Below, piece after piece: positions 34,205-41,281 of a DNA stretch of 43,819 nucleotides. The stretch spans positions 1 to 43,819 of the forward strand of contig JAFRST010000031.1 in NCBI GenBank assembly GCA_017427465.1, given 5' to 3'. Position numbers and translations under genes: made by a program. How positions within the stretch are numbered: the first letter of the stretch is position 1; every line of letters begins with the position of its first letter. The notes beneath the pieces were generated by a model. The model was not told the DNA's origin and searched no databases. It saw nothing but the letters and a program-made list of their open reading frames with translations. The DNA is from Clostridiales bacterium (GTDB lineage: Bacteria; Bacillota; Clostridia; Saccharofermentanales; Saccharofermentanaceae).

Positions 34205-35305
34205 TCACTTCATCGTGAAGTTTCCGTCTAACCTTCCGTATGCCAGAACGTTTCCTTCATTACCGTTCGCATCAGTATCAAGAGCATCAAAGATCTTGAA
34301 GATACTGTTGCCGCCGCCATCGAATACGAACGGTATCTGACCCGGCTCATCCTTTAAGGCGAAAACAAAAACAGAGTATGTATGTGTAGTACCCTTTGGA
34401 GGATACGGTCCCACAAACTGTGCTCCTCTGTCACCTTTTCCGACAGCGCCTTCAGCAAGCGAAGTCTCTGTCGTGAAAACATCCATGTGCAGCCAGTTGC
34501 TGTCTATCATGAAGACCGCATAACTCGCAGCGCCTTCAACAGGTGACCATGTAAGTTCAGGAGAGATATTTTCTCCATAGCTTGTGTTGGATATCTTGGA
34601 ATCCCATACGCAACTATTCAGAGTGGATGACGTTACTTCGAAGGTAGAAACTCCGTCAAAAGATGCATCAAAATATGATGCTGACTGCTCGGTCATAAAC
34701 TTAAAAGGATCACATTTCTGAACACTTGCAGGAATGATTATATCGCCTGCCATGCCATTACCTAAATCAACTGTCAAAGCAGTCGTGCCGTCTGCTGTAA
34801 CACCGGCACTCTTGATCGGAACGTCATAGAAATTAAAAGTATTTCCGCTGCAGTTGAATACTATATCGCCTGTCATGTTGAGCGTAAGATCGAGCCTGGA
34901 AGTCGTGTCATCGATCTTGGTTACCGTCTTCTGTATATCATTCAGATCAGAACCGAAACGGATATACAAAGCAGCTGACAACCCCTTATATGTTTCATCC
35001 AGGATGCTGCCTAAAGTAGTAGCGTCGTTGGTCGTAATGACCCATATAGTTTCCTGTACGTCAAAACCATCAGCTATGTCCCAATTGGTGATTTCAGAAG
35101 ACTCTTCTTCCCATGCGCCTTCGCTCTCTTTCTGAACATAGGTCGTGCTCTTCTCGATCACCTGCGGAAATATTCCTTCAGTTACATTTACAGTTTCCGT
35201 CTCTGTTTTATGCCGGGGTTCAAATGCAGTGTTTCCTGCGTTACATCCGCTCAAAAGAAATGCGGCTGCAAATATGATCGCTGTATGTCTCAATAGCTTT
35301 TTCAT
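34205..35305 (-). CDS. Lipoprotein with C-terminal PEBP (YbhB/YbcL) domain
   Basis: A 366-residue lipoprotein with a signal peptide and lipobox LSGC (Cys21). The middle region (about 30-205) is unassigned and beta-rich. The C-terminal domain (about 205-365) matches the phosphatidylethanolamine-binding protein family: STLNSCVWDSKI, ISPELTWSPVEGAASYAVFMIDSNWLHMDVF, GPYPPKGTTHTYSVFVFALKDE. The domain keeps the D-P-like ligand-pocket segments GENISPELTW and GPYPPKGTHxY. PEBP proteins bind small anionic ligands; the ligand is unknown. The ATG at 35305 is preferred to a TTG five codons earlier because GGAGG lies 8 bases upstream. An AraC-type gene lies directly upstream and a direct-repeat operator candidate precedes the promoter. 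Confidence 0.82.
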   Translation of the reverse strand: MKKLLRHTAIIFAAAFLLSGCNAGNTAFEPRHKTETETVNVTEGIFPQVIEKSTTYVQKESEGAWEEESSEITNWDIADGFDVQETIWVITTNDATTLGSILDETYKGLSAALYIRFGSDLNDIQKTVTKIDDTTSRLDLTLNMTGDIVFNCSGNTFNFYDVPIKSAGVTADGTTALTVDLGNGMAGDIIIPASVQKCDPFKFMTEQSASYFDASFDGVSTFEVTSSTLNSCVWDSKISNTSYGENISPELTWSPVEGAASYAVFMIDSNWLHMDVFTTETSLAEGAVGKGDRGAQFVGPYPPKGTTHTYSVFVFALKDEPGQIPFVFDGGGNSIFKIFDALDTDANGNEGNVLAYGRLDGNFTMK

Positions 35306-35317
35306 GCCTTGTTCCTC

Positions 35318-35359
35318 CAAATGCTTTGTAGTTTTATGTTATATTTTTCAAAGCATTTG
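35318..35359 (-). repeat. Dyad flanking the -10 of the PEBP lipoprotein promoter
   Basis: Perfect 11-base inverted arms CAAATGCTTTG (35318-35328) and CAAAGCATTTG (35349-35359) surround a 20-base spacer that contains the -10 candidate TATAAC (minus strand, 35338-35343). The arm centres are 31 bp apart, about three helical turns, and the lower arm abuts the ribosome binding site. It may be an operator, or a 5' hairpin if transcription starts further upstream. Confidence 0.7.
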
Positions 35360-35362
35360 CGA

Positions 35363-35400
35363 AGGTAATATCAGCACAATTTCAGGTAATATCAGCACAA
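35363..35400 (-). promoter_or_regulatory. Two 17-bp direct repeats 21 bp apart, AraC-type operator candidate
   Basis: AGGTAATATCAGCACAA occurs at 35363-35379 and again at 35384-35400, identical over 17 bases with a 21-base period, which puts both copies on one face of the helix. The proximal copy overlaps the expected -35 region of the promoter whose -10 is at 35338-35343. The distal copy runs into the last codons of the AraC-type gene. This is the usual geometry of a class II AraC-family activator site. Confidence 0.7.
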
Positions 35401-36363
35401 ACTCTGCATCTGCCTGCGGTATTCGGACGGGGATTGTCCGGTATGTTTCTTGAATACTTTGGAGAAATAACCGGTCTCACTGTATCCGCAGAACTGGCTT
35501 ATCTCGCTGACTGATTCATCACCGAACTGTAACAGCTTCTTGGCCTGATCAATTCTCTGCTTCTCAAGATAAGCCATGCATGACATGGAGAATTCTTTGT
35601 TAAACGCTTCGTTCAACGTATTCTTGTTTACCGAGAAACGCTTGAGGATGCTGTCTAATGTTATCTCATCGCCCAGGTGGTTCCAAAAATAACTTGCCAC
35701 TTTAGCGACGAGCTGGTCGCTATACAGTTCGTATTGTCTCCAGTTAATATAGAAATCTGCTGTAGGAACAAACAGTATCGACAGCAGAAAATACCTTACG
35801 CGAAGTATCCACAAATTGTCCGGCTGCTCAAACAGATCGTATCTGACACTTTCAACAAGGCGGTTAACCGAATCAAGTTCCTGCTGTGTCATGGAGTAAT
35901 AAACCGTATCTCTTCCACGGCAGTATGCGTCTGTAAGATATAAATATTCCTGATATACGGACCCGGCGAAACCCTCGTCCAATTGAACGTCACCTTCGAT
36001 TGCCTTAATATGATTCTCTCCTTCTTTTAAATCGCAGAATAACTTATTGTATTTTCCGGAATCGATAGCTTCAAAGGTGAATTCCTCACGGATAAAAGTC
36101 GGCTTGAAATAAATCGTGCTGGTAACAACATCATTCTCAGACACGACCTTAAAATCAGCTTTCTCATTTATGCCTATTCCCACAGGAGCAGTAACCACTC
36201 TGTATTCCCCATTCTCTTCGACAACAAAAGAACCGGATTTGACGAGCACGATCTTATAAGTTGACCTGTCATTCAGATACTCGGAAAAGCCATTTTTCTT
36301 CTCAAAGAAAACATCAATTGAGCAGTTCATATTTGGTCTTTTGCTTTTAGTCTTTAATTCCAC
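35392..36363 (-). CDS. AraC-family transcriptional regulator
   Basis: This 323-residue protein has an N-terminal cupin-like sensing region (about 15-130; YKIVLVKSGSFVVEENGEYRVV, APVGIGINEKADF) and a C-terminal AraC/XylS double helix-turn-helix (about 225-320): LDSILKRFSVNKNTLNEAFNKEFSMSCMAYLEKQRIDQAKKLLQ then VSEISQFCGYSETGYFSKVFKKHTGQSPSEYRR. The GTG at 36363 is chosen since AAGGAG lies 6 bases before it; the open frame runs 22 codons further to a TTG without such a site. It lies 86 bases upstream of the PEBP lipoprotein gene start, and its 3' end overlaps the candidate operator, so that gene is its likely target. The effector is unknown. Confidence 0.9.
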   Translation of the reverse strand: MELKTKSKRPNMNCSIDVFFEKKNGFSEYLNDRSTYKIVLVKSGSFVVEENGEYRVVTAPVGIGINEKADFKVVSENDVVTSTIYFKPTFIREEFTFEAIDSGKYNKLFCDLKEGENHIKAIEGDVQLDEGFAGSVYQEYLYLTDAYCRGRDTVYYSMTQQELDSVNRLVESVRYDLFEQPDNLWILRVRYFLLSILFVPTADFYINWRQYELYSDQLVAKVASYFWNHLGDEITLDSILKRFSVNKNTLNEAFNKEFSMSCMAYLEKQRIDQAKKLLQFGDESVSEISQFCGYSETGYFSKVFKKHTGQSPSEYRRQMQSLC

Positions 36364-36486
36364 AGAGCGCTCCTTGCTGTTACGTATTACAACAACCGGT
36401 AAATAAATCCTTCTTAAAAAACAGTTCAAATAAATTATATTATGAATCTATTATATCTTTAGTTTCTGCACTTTGGATTAACAAAA

Positions 36487-36515
36487 AAAGTCCGATGCTG
36501 GAAACACCGGACTTT
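36487..36515 (-). terminator. Terminator of the tRNA-Val gene
   Basis: An 8-bp stem AAAGTCCG / CGGACTTT is followed on the minus strand by a run of seven T residues. It lies directly after the tRNA 3' end. Confidence 0.9.
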
Positions 36516-36518
36516 ATG

Positions 36519-36595
36519 TGGTGGATGCTACAGGACTCGAACCTGTGACCCCCTGCACGTCAAGCAGGTACTCTAGCCAGCTGAGCTAAGCATCC
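36519..36595 (-). tRNA. tRNA-Val (GAC)
   Basis: A 77-base tRNA with encoded CCA folds fully: acceptor GGATGCT / AGCATCC, D-arm GCTC...GAGT, anticodon stem CCTGC / GCAGG with loop TTGACGT (anticodon GAC, valine codons GUC and GUU), variable GGGTC, and T-arm ACAGG-TTCGAGT-CCTGT. Discriminator is A. It has its own promoter and terminator. Confidence 0.97.
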
Positions 36596-36611
36596 GTAAT
36601 TGAACTTTGAA

Positions 36612-36640
36612 AGTATACATTGTTTTATCGTCTTTGACAA
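36612..36640 (-). promoter_or_regulatory. tRNA-Val promoter
   Basis: On the minus strand TTGTCA (36635-36640), a 17-base spacer and TATACT (36612-36617) form a near-consensus promoter whose start would fall about 10 bases before the tRNA. Confidence 0.85.
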
Positions 36641-36686
36641 TCTGTACTTTATGAAGGCCTGCGTTAACATTTATTAACAATTTGTA

Positions 36687-36716
36687 AACGGAATTCGCAT
36701 TTCCGTTCATTATAGA
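36687..36716 (+). promoter_or_regulatory. Dyad and -10 candidate for the prepilin leader
   Basis: A perfect 7-bp dyad AACGGAA / TTCCGTT (36687-36707, 7-base spacer) lies just upstream of TATAGA (36711-36716). There is no good -35, and the dyad sits where -35 would be, as for an activator-dependent promoter. If used, transcription would start near 36723 and include the entire structured leader. Confidence 0.3.
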
Positions 36717-36752
36717 TTCATTGTTATTTTATTTGATTCATGCAGATTAGAA

Positions 36753-36949
36753 CCTCCCCGAAGTTTATCATAATCACTATACAAGCCCTAAAGCAAGCGG
36801 ATTTGAGCATTTTTACTACAACATGCACAAAAACCGGAGGGGTCTATTGTTTACAAGCACAAAATGGAAGAAATTATGAAAAATATGAACACATTGTGAA
36901 CAGATTATGATATATTTGTTTCATAAGATGCTAATCAAATTCGGGGAGG
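36753..36949 (+). promoter_or_regulatory. Structured leader candidate hiding the prepilin ribosome binding site
   Basis: The 361 bases between the tRNA and the prepilin contain no gene. Two nested, perfectly complementary 10-base pairs are present: outer CCTCCCCGAA (36753-36762) with TTCGGGGAGG (36940-36949), and inner TATCATAATC (36766-36775) with GATTATGATA (36903-36912). The outer 3' arm is the ribosome binding site itself. Inside is a hairpin (36798-36836) with paired segments CGG/CCG, TTTG/CAAA and GCAT/ATGC. The next bases GGAGGGG (36836-36842) could compete for CCTCC, freeing the site. An extended -10 (TGATATATT, 36908-36916) offers a shorter transcript without the 5' arm. Confidence 0.5.
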
Positions 36950-36956
36950 CAGCATT

Positions 36957-37160
36957 ATGAGAAAAATTGGAAAGACACGCAGAGGATTTACACTCGTTGA
37001 GATGGTACTCGTTCTTGCGATCATCGTAATTCTTGCAGGTGTACTTGTAATCGGCATCGGCACTTATCTTAACAAAGCTAGGAATGCCTCATACTCCGTT
37101 ACACAGCACAACAGCTCTATAGAGTTCCTTAACGCTGAAGTTGATTCACAGCTCAGCTGA
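36957..37160 (+). CDS. Orphan type IV prepilin-like protein
   Basis: A 67-residue prepilin with a basic leader MRKIGKTRR and the prepilin peptidase site G-FTLVEM at residues 10-16 (cleavage expected after Gly10, Glu at mature position 5). A hydrophobic helix follows (about 14-36), then only about 30 residues of short globular tail (NKARNASYSVTQHNSSIEFLNAEVDSQLS). It is much shorter than structural pilins (about 130-170) and near the size of a minimal pseudopilin. GGGGAGG lies 7 bases before the ATG. No other pilus gene (PilB, PilC, PilD) is in the window. It is followed by a strong terminator, so it is monocistronic. Function is unknown; a c-di-GMP link is only inferred from distant neighbours. 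Confidence 0.85.
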   Translation: MRKIGKTRRGFTLVEMVLVLAIIVILAGVLVIGIGTYLNKARNASYSVTQHNSSIEFLNAEVDSQLS

Positions 37161-37254
37161 TCCGGAACGGACAACTTAATAGATTAGAGAATTATGGGCC
37201 TGTCTTAAGGGTGATCAGACATCATAAACCTCTTATCCATAAAGTGAAGCACGC

Positions 37255-37287
37255 AAAAAGCCTCCCTATCTGTTAGGGAGGCTTTTT
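37255..37287. terminator. Bidirectional terminator after the prepilin
   Basis: Arms AAAAAGCCTCCCTA / TAGGGAGGCTTTTT form a perfect 14-bp stem with a 5-nt loop and T-runs on both strands. It terminates the prepilin on the plus strand and the phosphoesterase gene on the minus strand. Confidence 0.95.
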
Positions 37288-37337
37288 GTTGGTCTTCATT
37301 TCTATGCAATCACTGCCTTTTTAAGGCAGATGAATCA

Positions 37338-38408
37338 TCAGTTAAGAGTAATGTTAAGCACCTGAGGATTGTGATCGCTGTTTACAAATCCGAGATCTTC
37401 TATTGAGTAAGAATTGATCGTGATATTTTTCGAGAGGATAAAACCATCGATCATGTAGTACTGCAGAGAATCCGGATCGTTGCCTGCCAAAGGAGCATAG
37501 AGCGATCTGCAGGTAGGAACATCATTAGCCATTACGAACTGCCAGTCATTCTCAAAGGGGCTTACATCCATTGCTGCAGGCTGCCACTGTTCAGGGAAAA
37601 CCTTATAAGGATTCTGGACATTGGAGAAGCTCTGGTTGAAGTCACCGCCTGCGATAACATAATTGCCCTTTGCTACCTCTTTGTTCAGGATATCCATGAG
37701 CATCTGTGCCTGAGCTGCCTTACCCTCACCGTCATCATATGCCTCTAAGTGGAGATTTACGATTACGAGTTCCTTACCGCCTTCGACAGGAATTCTTGTG
37801 ATAAGAAGACATCTCTTGAGATTGATCGTTCTTACCGGCCAGGAGAACGGGCAAGGAAGCTGAACTCTTGTGGCAGAACTTGTAGCATACTTGGAATATG
37901 TGGCGATACCCGAATCGATCTTGCCGTAAGGCGGGATCGGGAACGGGAAATAAGCTACCTTAAAGTTATTGGCAAATGCCATGTTGTTGTAGCCCATGCC
38001 GTCAAAATAAGCTGTCTGGTCGATGTGATAGCTTCTGCTGCTGTTAAGATCGATCTCCTGGAACATGATGATGTCAGGATTCTTGGAAGATACTTCACTT
38101 ACGATAGCATCCATGTTTGTCTTAACTCTTGCTTCATCAGCAGAGTAAACCATCTTACCGCCGTCCATAAAGAAATCGGCATTGTCACCCAAAGCGCCGT
38201 AACCGATATTCCAGGCAACGATGTTGATCGAATCGCCTGCAGCAAGCTGCTTAGCTTCGCCGCCCAAAGCTTCGACATTAACATTCTCCTGATCTTCAGG
38301 CTTATACTCAACAGCTGAGAGCCAGATCAAAAGAGCACCCATCAAGACGATCAGGATGATCAAAATGACAAGTATTGCCTTGAAAAATCCTTTCAAAAAC
38401 TTCTTCAT
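37338..38408 (-). CDS. Membrane-anchored DNase I-like (EEP family) phosphoesterase
   Basis: A 356-residue protein with one N-terminal membrane helix (about 10-31) and an extracytoplasmic endonuclease/exonuclease/phosphatase domain. The metal site is intact: Asn67 in VAWNIGYG, Glu118 in MFQEID, GGDFN at 254-258 and SDHNPQ with His346 near the C-terminus. Substrates of this superfamily range from DNA and RNA to sphingolipids and phosphoinositides, so the substrate is not known. GGAGGTG lies 6 bases before the ATG. It lies 129 bases after the HD-GYP gene, which is also on the minus strand, and ends at the shared terminator. Confidence 0.88.
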   Translation of the reverse strand: MKKFLKGFFKAILVILIILIVLMGALLIWLSAVEYKPEDQENVNVEALGGEAKQLAAGDSINIVAWNIGYGALGDNADFFMDGGKMVYSADEARVKTNMDAIVSEVSSKNPDIIMFQEIDLNSSRSYHIDQTAYFDGMGYNNMAFANNFKVAYFPFPIPPYGKIDSGIATYSKYATSSATRVQLPCPFSWPVRTINLKRCLLITRIPVEGGKELVIVNLHLEAYDDGEGKAAQAQMLMDILNKEVAKGNYVIAGGDFNQSFSNVQNPYKVFPEQWQPAAMDVSPFENDWQFVMANDVPTCRSLYAPLAGNDPDSLQYYMIDGFILSKNITINSYSIEDLGFVNSDHNPQVLNITLN

Positions 38409-38537
38409 ATTTGCACCTCCGGATTCAAAGATCCTTTTTATTACAGATGTATTATAACCTATACTTTGAAATACAAAGTAACATATAGGTATTTTAATGT
38501 ACGACTTATATCCGATTTTTGTGCTTTTTGGGAAGAA

Positions 38538-40940
38538 TCAGTCATTCGTTTTGAAGTAGATCTTGGTAAGCGCACACTGGTCGCCTGTAAGAGCCACATA
38601 GATATTTTCATCTTCGGTCTTGATCTTCGTGACCGCTTTAAGGAAAATACCGCCGTTTTCAGTGATAACAGTAACTGTTTTGCCCTCACGCTTGATAGTC
38701 ACATGACAGTCAAATCCTTCTCGGTTGATCTTCTTCCACTGGTCCCAACCATCAAACTTATCGTTTTTGCTGATTATTACCTCATTGGAAGCAAAATCGC
38801 CTGTCTCCCAGACTTCGCCATCAAGTCTTACAAGCGCAAACTCACGGTAATCTTCGTCAGTAACCTTACCGTTTGAAGAATTAAAAACACAAATGAACGG
38901 ACAATGCCAGATAAGCCTTGCTGTAGGAAGGCTCTTGGCATGGAAATCGATCTCCATTGTATTCTTAAGGAGAACACCGTCCGTAGAATCTGTCCTGTAG
39001 TTATCGACCTGGATATTGGGAACGTCGCCTTCCTCACCGTCAATGTAGGAGACAAGATCAGCGATACGCGGAATGTAATTATCTGTAATCTCTTCTTCAG
39101 AACGCTTAATGGACATGACGTTAAGATGGTAATTCGCGCCCGATAAACTGATATAGCTGAATCTGGTACTGTCAGTAAGTGCGATAACATATTCGACCAG
39201 CTTATCATCGCCGATTATCTTGATCTGCATATGGTCTTTTTGTCTGACGGCTTCGATCTCGTATTCTCCGCAGAGACTGCGGTTTGCAACATGAGTCGAA
39301 GAAGACGACTTCATGTTCATGATATTAGGCCTTACAGCTCTTGCTTCACCGGTCTTGAATGTTCCGTCGAATCCTAATTCGACATATTCTGAATAAAGCA
39401 GTTCTTCTGCCAGTTTGCCGGGTTCGTGTACTCTTCCGTCCAAAGCATCGAAAACGACCATTACAGGCCGGCAATCTTCCTCATTATGCCCTTCAAGCGG
39501 CTTGATCTTAATATGGAGTTTGACAGTGTGACCGGGGATAGCCAGGATGCCTTCAGTATGAACCGCGCGGTAAGCTTCAAAGCTAAATTCATCGTTACCG
39601 TTAAACTCTTTGACATCTTCCTTCTCACGCATCAGGTATTCCTGATCCTGGTCTATCATGTGGATCATCTGAGTCGCAAAGAGCGGATCAAACTGTGCGC
39701 CCATCTCCTCAATGAATATCTGTCTTACCGTAGCCTGCGGGAGAGGATCTCTGTAACTTCTTTTCGAGGTCATGGCATCGTAAGCATCAGCTACGGCAAT
39801 GATCCTTGCTAGCTCAGGAATATCGCTTCCCTTTAGCTTATCCGGATAACCTCTGCCGTCAAACCGCTCATGGTGATGATGGGCACCGATACTTAAGTAA
39901 GGGAACTCAACGATACTCGACAGGATATCCTTTCCAATCGTCGTGTGTTCCTTGATCTTCTCATATTCCTCAGGCGTAAGCTTACCCTTCTTGTTGATGA
40001 TCTCATCAGCAACACCGATCTTACCTATATCGTGAAGGAGCGCTGCGAAATAGATCTCATCGCATTCCTTCTCATCCTTGCCTGCCATCTTGGCGATAGT
40101 CCTGGAATAGCTTGCAACTCTTGAAGAGTGACCGTGCGTATACTTATCCTTGGCATCGATTGCGCTCGCGAGAGCTTCCGCCGTCTGTTCGAAAAGTCTC
40201 TTCATGCTCTGCTGCTCTGCAGTCAAATATTCGATCCTCAGATCGTTTGCATGGGCATACGTCTCGTTCATATCCTTTAATGCGAAAAGGTAGAGCAAAA
40301 GCGCCATTGCAGCTATTGAAGTGTTAATGAGAGACAGACCATAAAGCAGTGCCTGAACCACAGAAGCAACCAGCGGGAACAAAGAGAACAGCAACAACGA
40401 TAAACTTATGACCGGTGTAAGTTTCTTATAGTTCTGGATAATTACCGATATCTGGAGCAAAAGCATGACTGCAGGAATCAGGTAGCAAATGAAAAATCCC
40501 GGGCCCCGCTGATACGTATTCGAAGCATCGAATGTGTAATAGAGTCCCGTGAACTGGGATACGACGAGCATTACTGCACCGGCAAGGCCTAAGAAATTAA
40601 CGACTTTAAGTCTCGTAAACCCATTACCGCTGCGAGAATCCTCGTAAAGATTGATGAGATAAGCATTGAAAGCATATAAAACGCCGATATTCATCATGAA
40701 AACGACAAAATTACTTATCCTGACGATCCAGTATCCGGCTTCAGACGGAATGCCTCTATATGCATAAGCAAAACAATCGGCAATCATGATGACCATTGAG
40801 CAAAGCTCGACAGCAAGAAGTGCACGGCGTCTGCTGCGGGGCAAAGACTTCATGAACAGCACGAACACGGCAATAACGCCGCACACGCCGGCCATGACGC
40901 TCATGAAATTTTCCTGATGTTCTATCAAATAATCCAGCAT
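38538..40940 (-). CDS. Membrane HD-GYP protein with duplicated beta-rich C-terminal domain
   Basis: This 800-residue protein has seven or so N-terminal membrane helices (about 10-220), a short coiled linker, and an HD-GYP domain (about 250-430): HD at 303-304 (LLHDIGKIG), the HHHERFDGRGYP motif with GYP at 364-366, so cyclic di-GMP hydrolysis is expected. The rest (about 455-800) is unusual: two related beta-rich repeats at roughly 455-613 and 655-798, each ending with a similar strand pair (SYISLSGANYHLNVMSI and YVALTGDQCALTKIYF). No family name is assigned. The ATG at 40940 has little ribosome binding site; an internal ATG at 40904 with AGGA upstream is an alternative. Confidence 0.88.
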   Translation of the reverse strand: MLDYLIEHQENFMSVMAGVCGVIAVFVLFMKSLPRSRRRALLAVELCSMVIMIADCFAYAYRGIPSEAGYWIVRISNFVVFMMNIGVLYAFNAYLINLYEDSRSGNGFTRLKVVNFLGLAGAVMLVVSQFTGLYYTFDASNTYQRGPGFFICYLIPAVMLLLQISVIIQNYKKLTPVISLSLLLFSLFPLVASVVQALLYGLSLINTSIAAMALLLYLFALKDMNETYAHANDLRIEYLTAEQQSMKRLFEQTAEALASAIDAKDKYTHGHSSRVASYSRTIAKMAGKDEKECDEIYFAALLHDIGKIGVADEIINKKGKLTPEEYEKIKEHTTIGKDILSSIVEFPYLSIGAHHHHERFDGRGYPDKLKGSDIPELARIIAVADAYDAMTSKRSYRDPLPQATVRQIFIEEMGAQFDPLFATQMIHMIDQDQEYLMREKEDVKEFNGNDEFSFEAYRAVHTEGILAIPGHTVKLHIKIKPLEGHNEEDCRPVMVVFDALDGRVHEPGKLAEELLYSEYVELGFDGTFKTGEARAVRPNIMNMKSSSSTHVANRSLCGEYEIEAVRQKDHMQIKIIGDDKLVEYVIALTDSTRFSYISLSGANYHLNVMSIKRSEEEITDNYIPRIADLVSYIDGEEGDVPNIQVDNYRTDSTDGVLLKNTMEIDFHAKSLPTARLIWHCPFICVFNSSNGKVTDEDYREFALVRLDGEVWETGDFASNEVIISKNDKFDGWDQWKKINREGFDCHVTIKREGKTVTVITENGGIFLKAVTKIKTEDENIYVALTGDQCALTKIYFKTND

Positions 40941-40979
40941 TCGTTAACCAATAGTATTTAAGTCGATTTATATGCGCCA

Positions 40980-41015
40980 CGGGGGGGCTCAAACACAGCA
41001 CACATTCCGCCCCCG
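40980..41015 (-). other. Hairpin with a seven-G run in the HD-GYP leader
   Basis: The 341 bases before this gene hold no credible ORF. Within them, CGGGGG-C and G-CCCCCG arms form a 7-bp GC stem around a 20-base loop; one arm contains a run of seven identical bases (G on the plus strand). It lies in the predicted 5' leader of the HD-GYP gene and has no T-run. It could modulate translation; slippage in the homopolymer is possible. Confidence 0.4.
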
Positions 41016-41033
41016 GGATATCTTACGCTTTAA

Positions 41034-41062
41034 ATTATCAACCTCTATTGACATATGGTCAA
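41034..41062 (-). promoter_or_regulatory. Promoter of the HD-GYP gene with dyad at -35
   Basis: On the minus strand TTGACC (41057-41062), a 17-base spacer and GATAAT (41034-41039) make a good promoter with a start near 41027 and a leader of about 87 bases. The sequence TTGAC-5-GTCAA (41048-41062) is a perfect dyad overlapping the -35, a plausible operator. Confidence 0.6.
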
Positions 41063-41281
41063 GAAAATATATTTAAAACAAAGTGTTTCAAAAGAAAAAT
41101 AATGACGGATACACCTTCTTTAACACGCATCGTATCAAGCCCATATTCGCTAATGACGAGAATCCGATTCTCTTCTTTCGTCAAAACACGCCATATAATA
41201 GGCTTCCTTAACAAACTTCATTATCAGCGCTTTCTGCTACAAGATTATTTTCATTATCATCTTGCAGAATAATTCAGGTTG

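Noticed and set aside
36641..36956. Class I or class II c-di-GMP riboswitch before the prepilin
   Set aside because: Neither the class I nor the class II conserved core bases, as I recall them, are present; the structure is reported as unassigned.
41048..41272. Plus-strand 74-residue open frame between the HD-GYP and lipoprotein genes
   Set aside because: No ribosome binding site, no recognisable motif, composition unlike the genuine genes, and it overlaps the HD-GYP promoter region.
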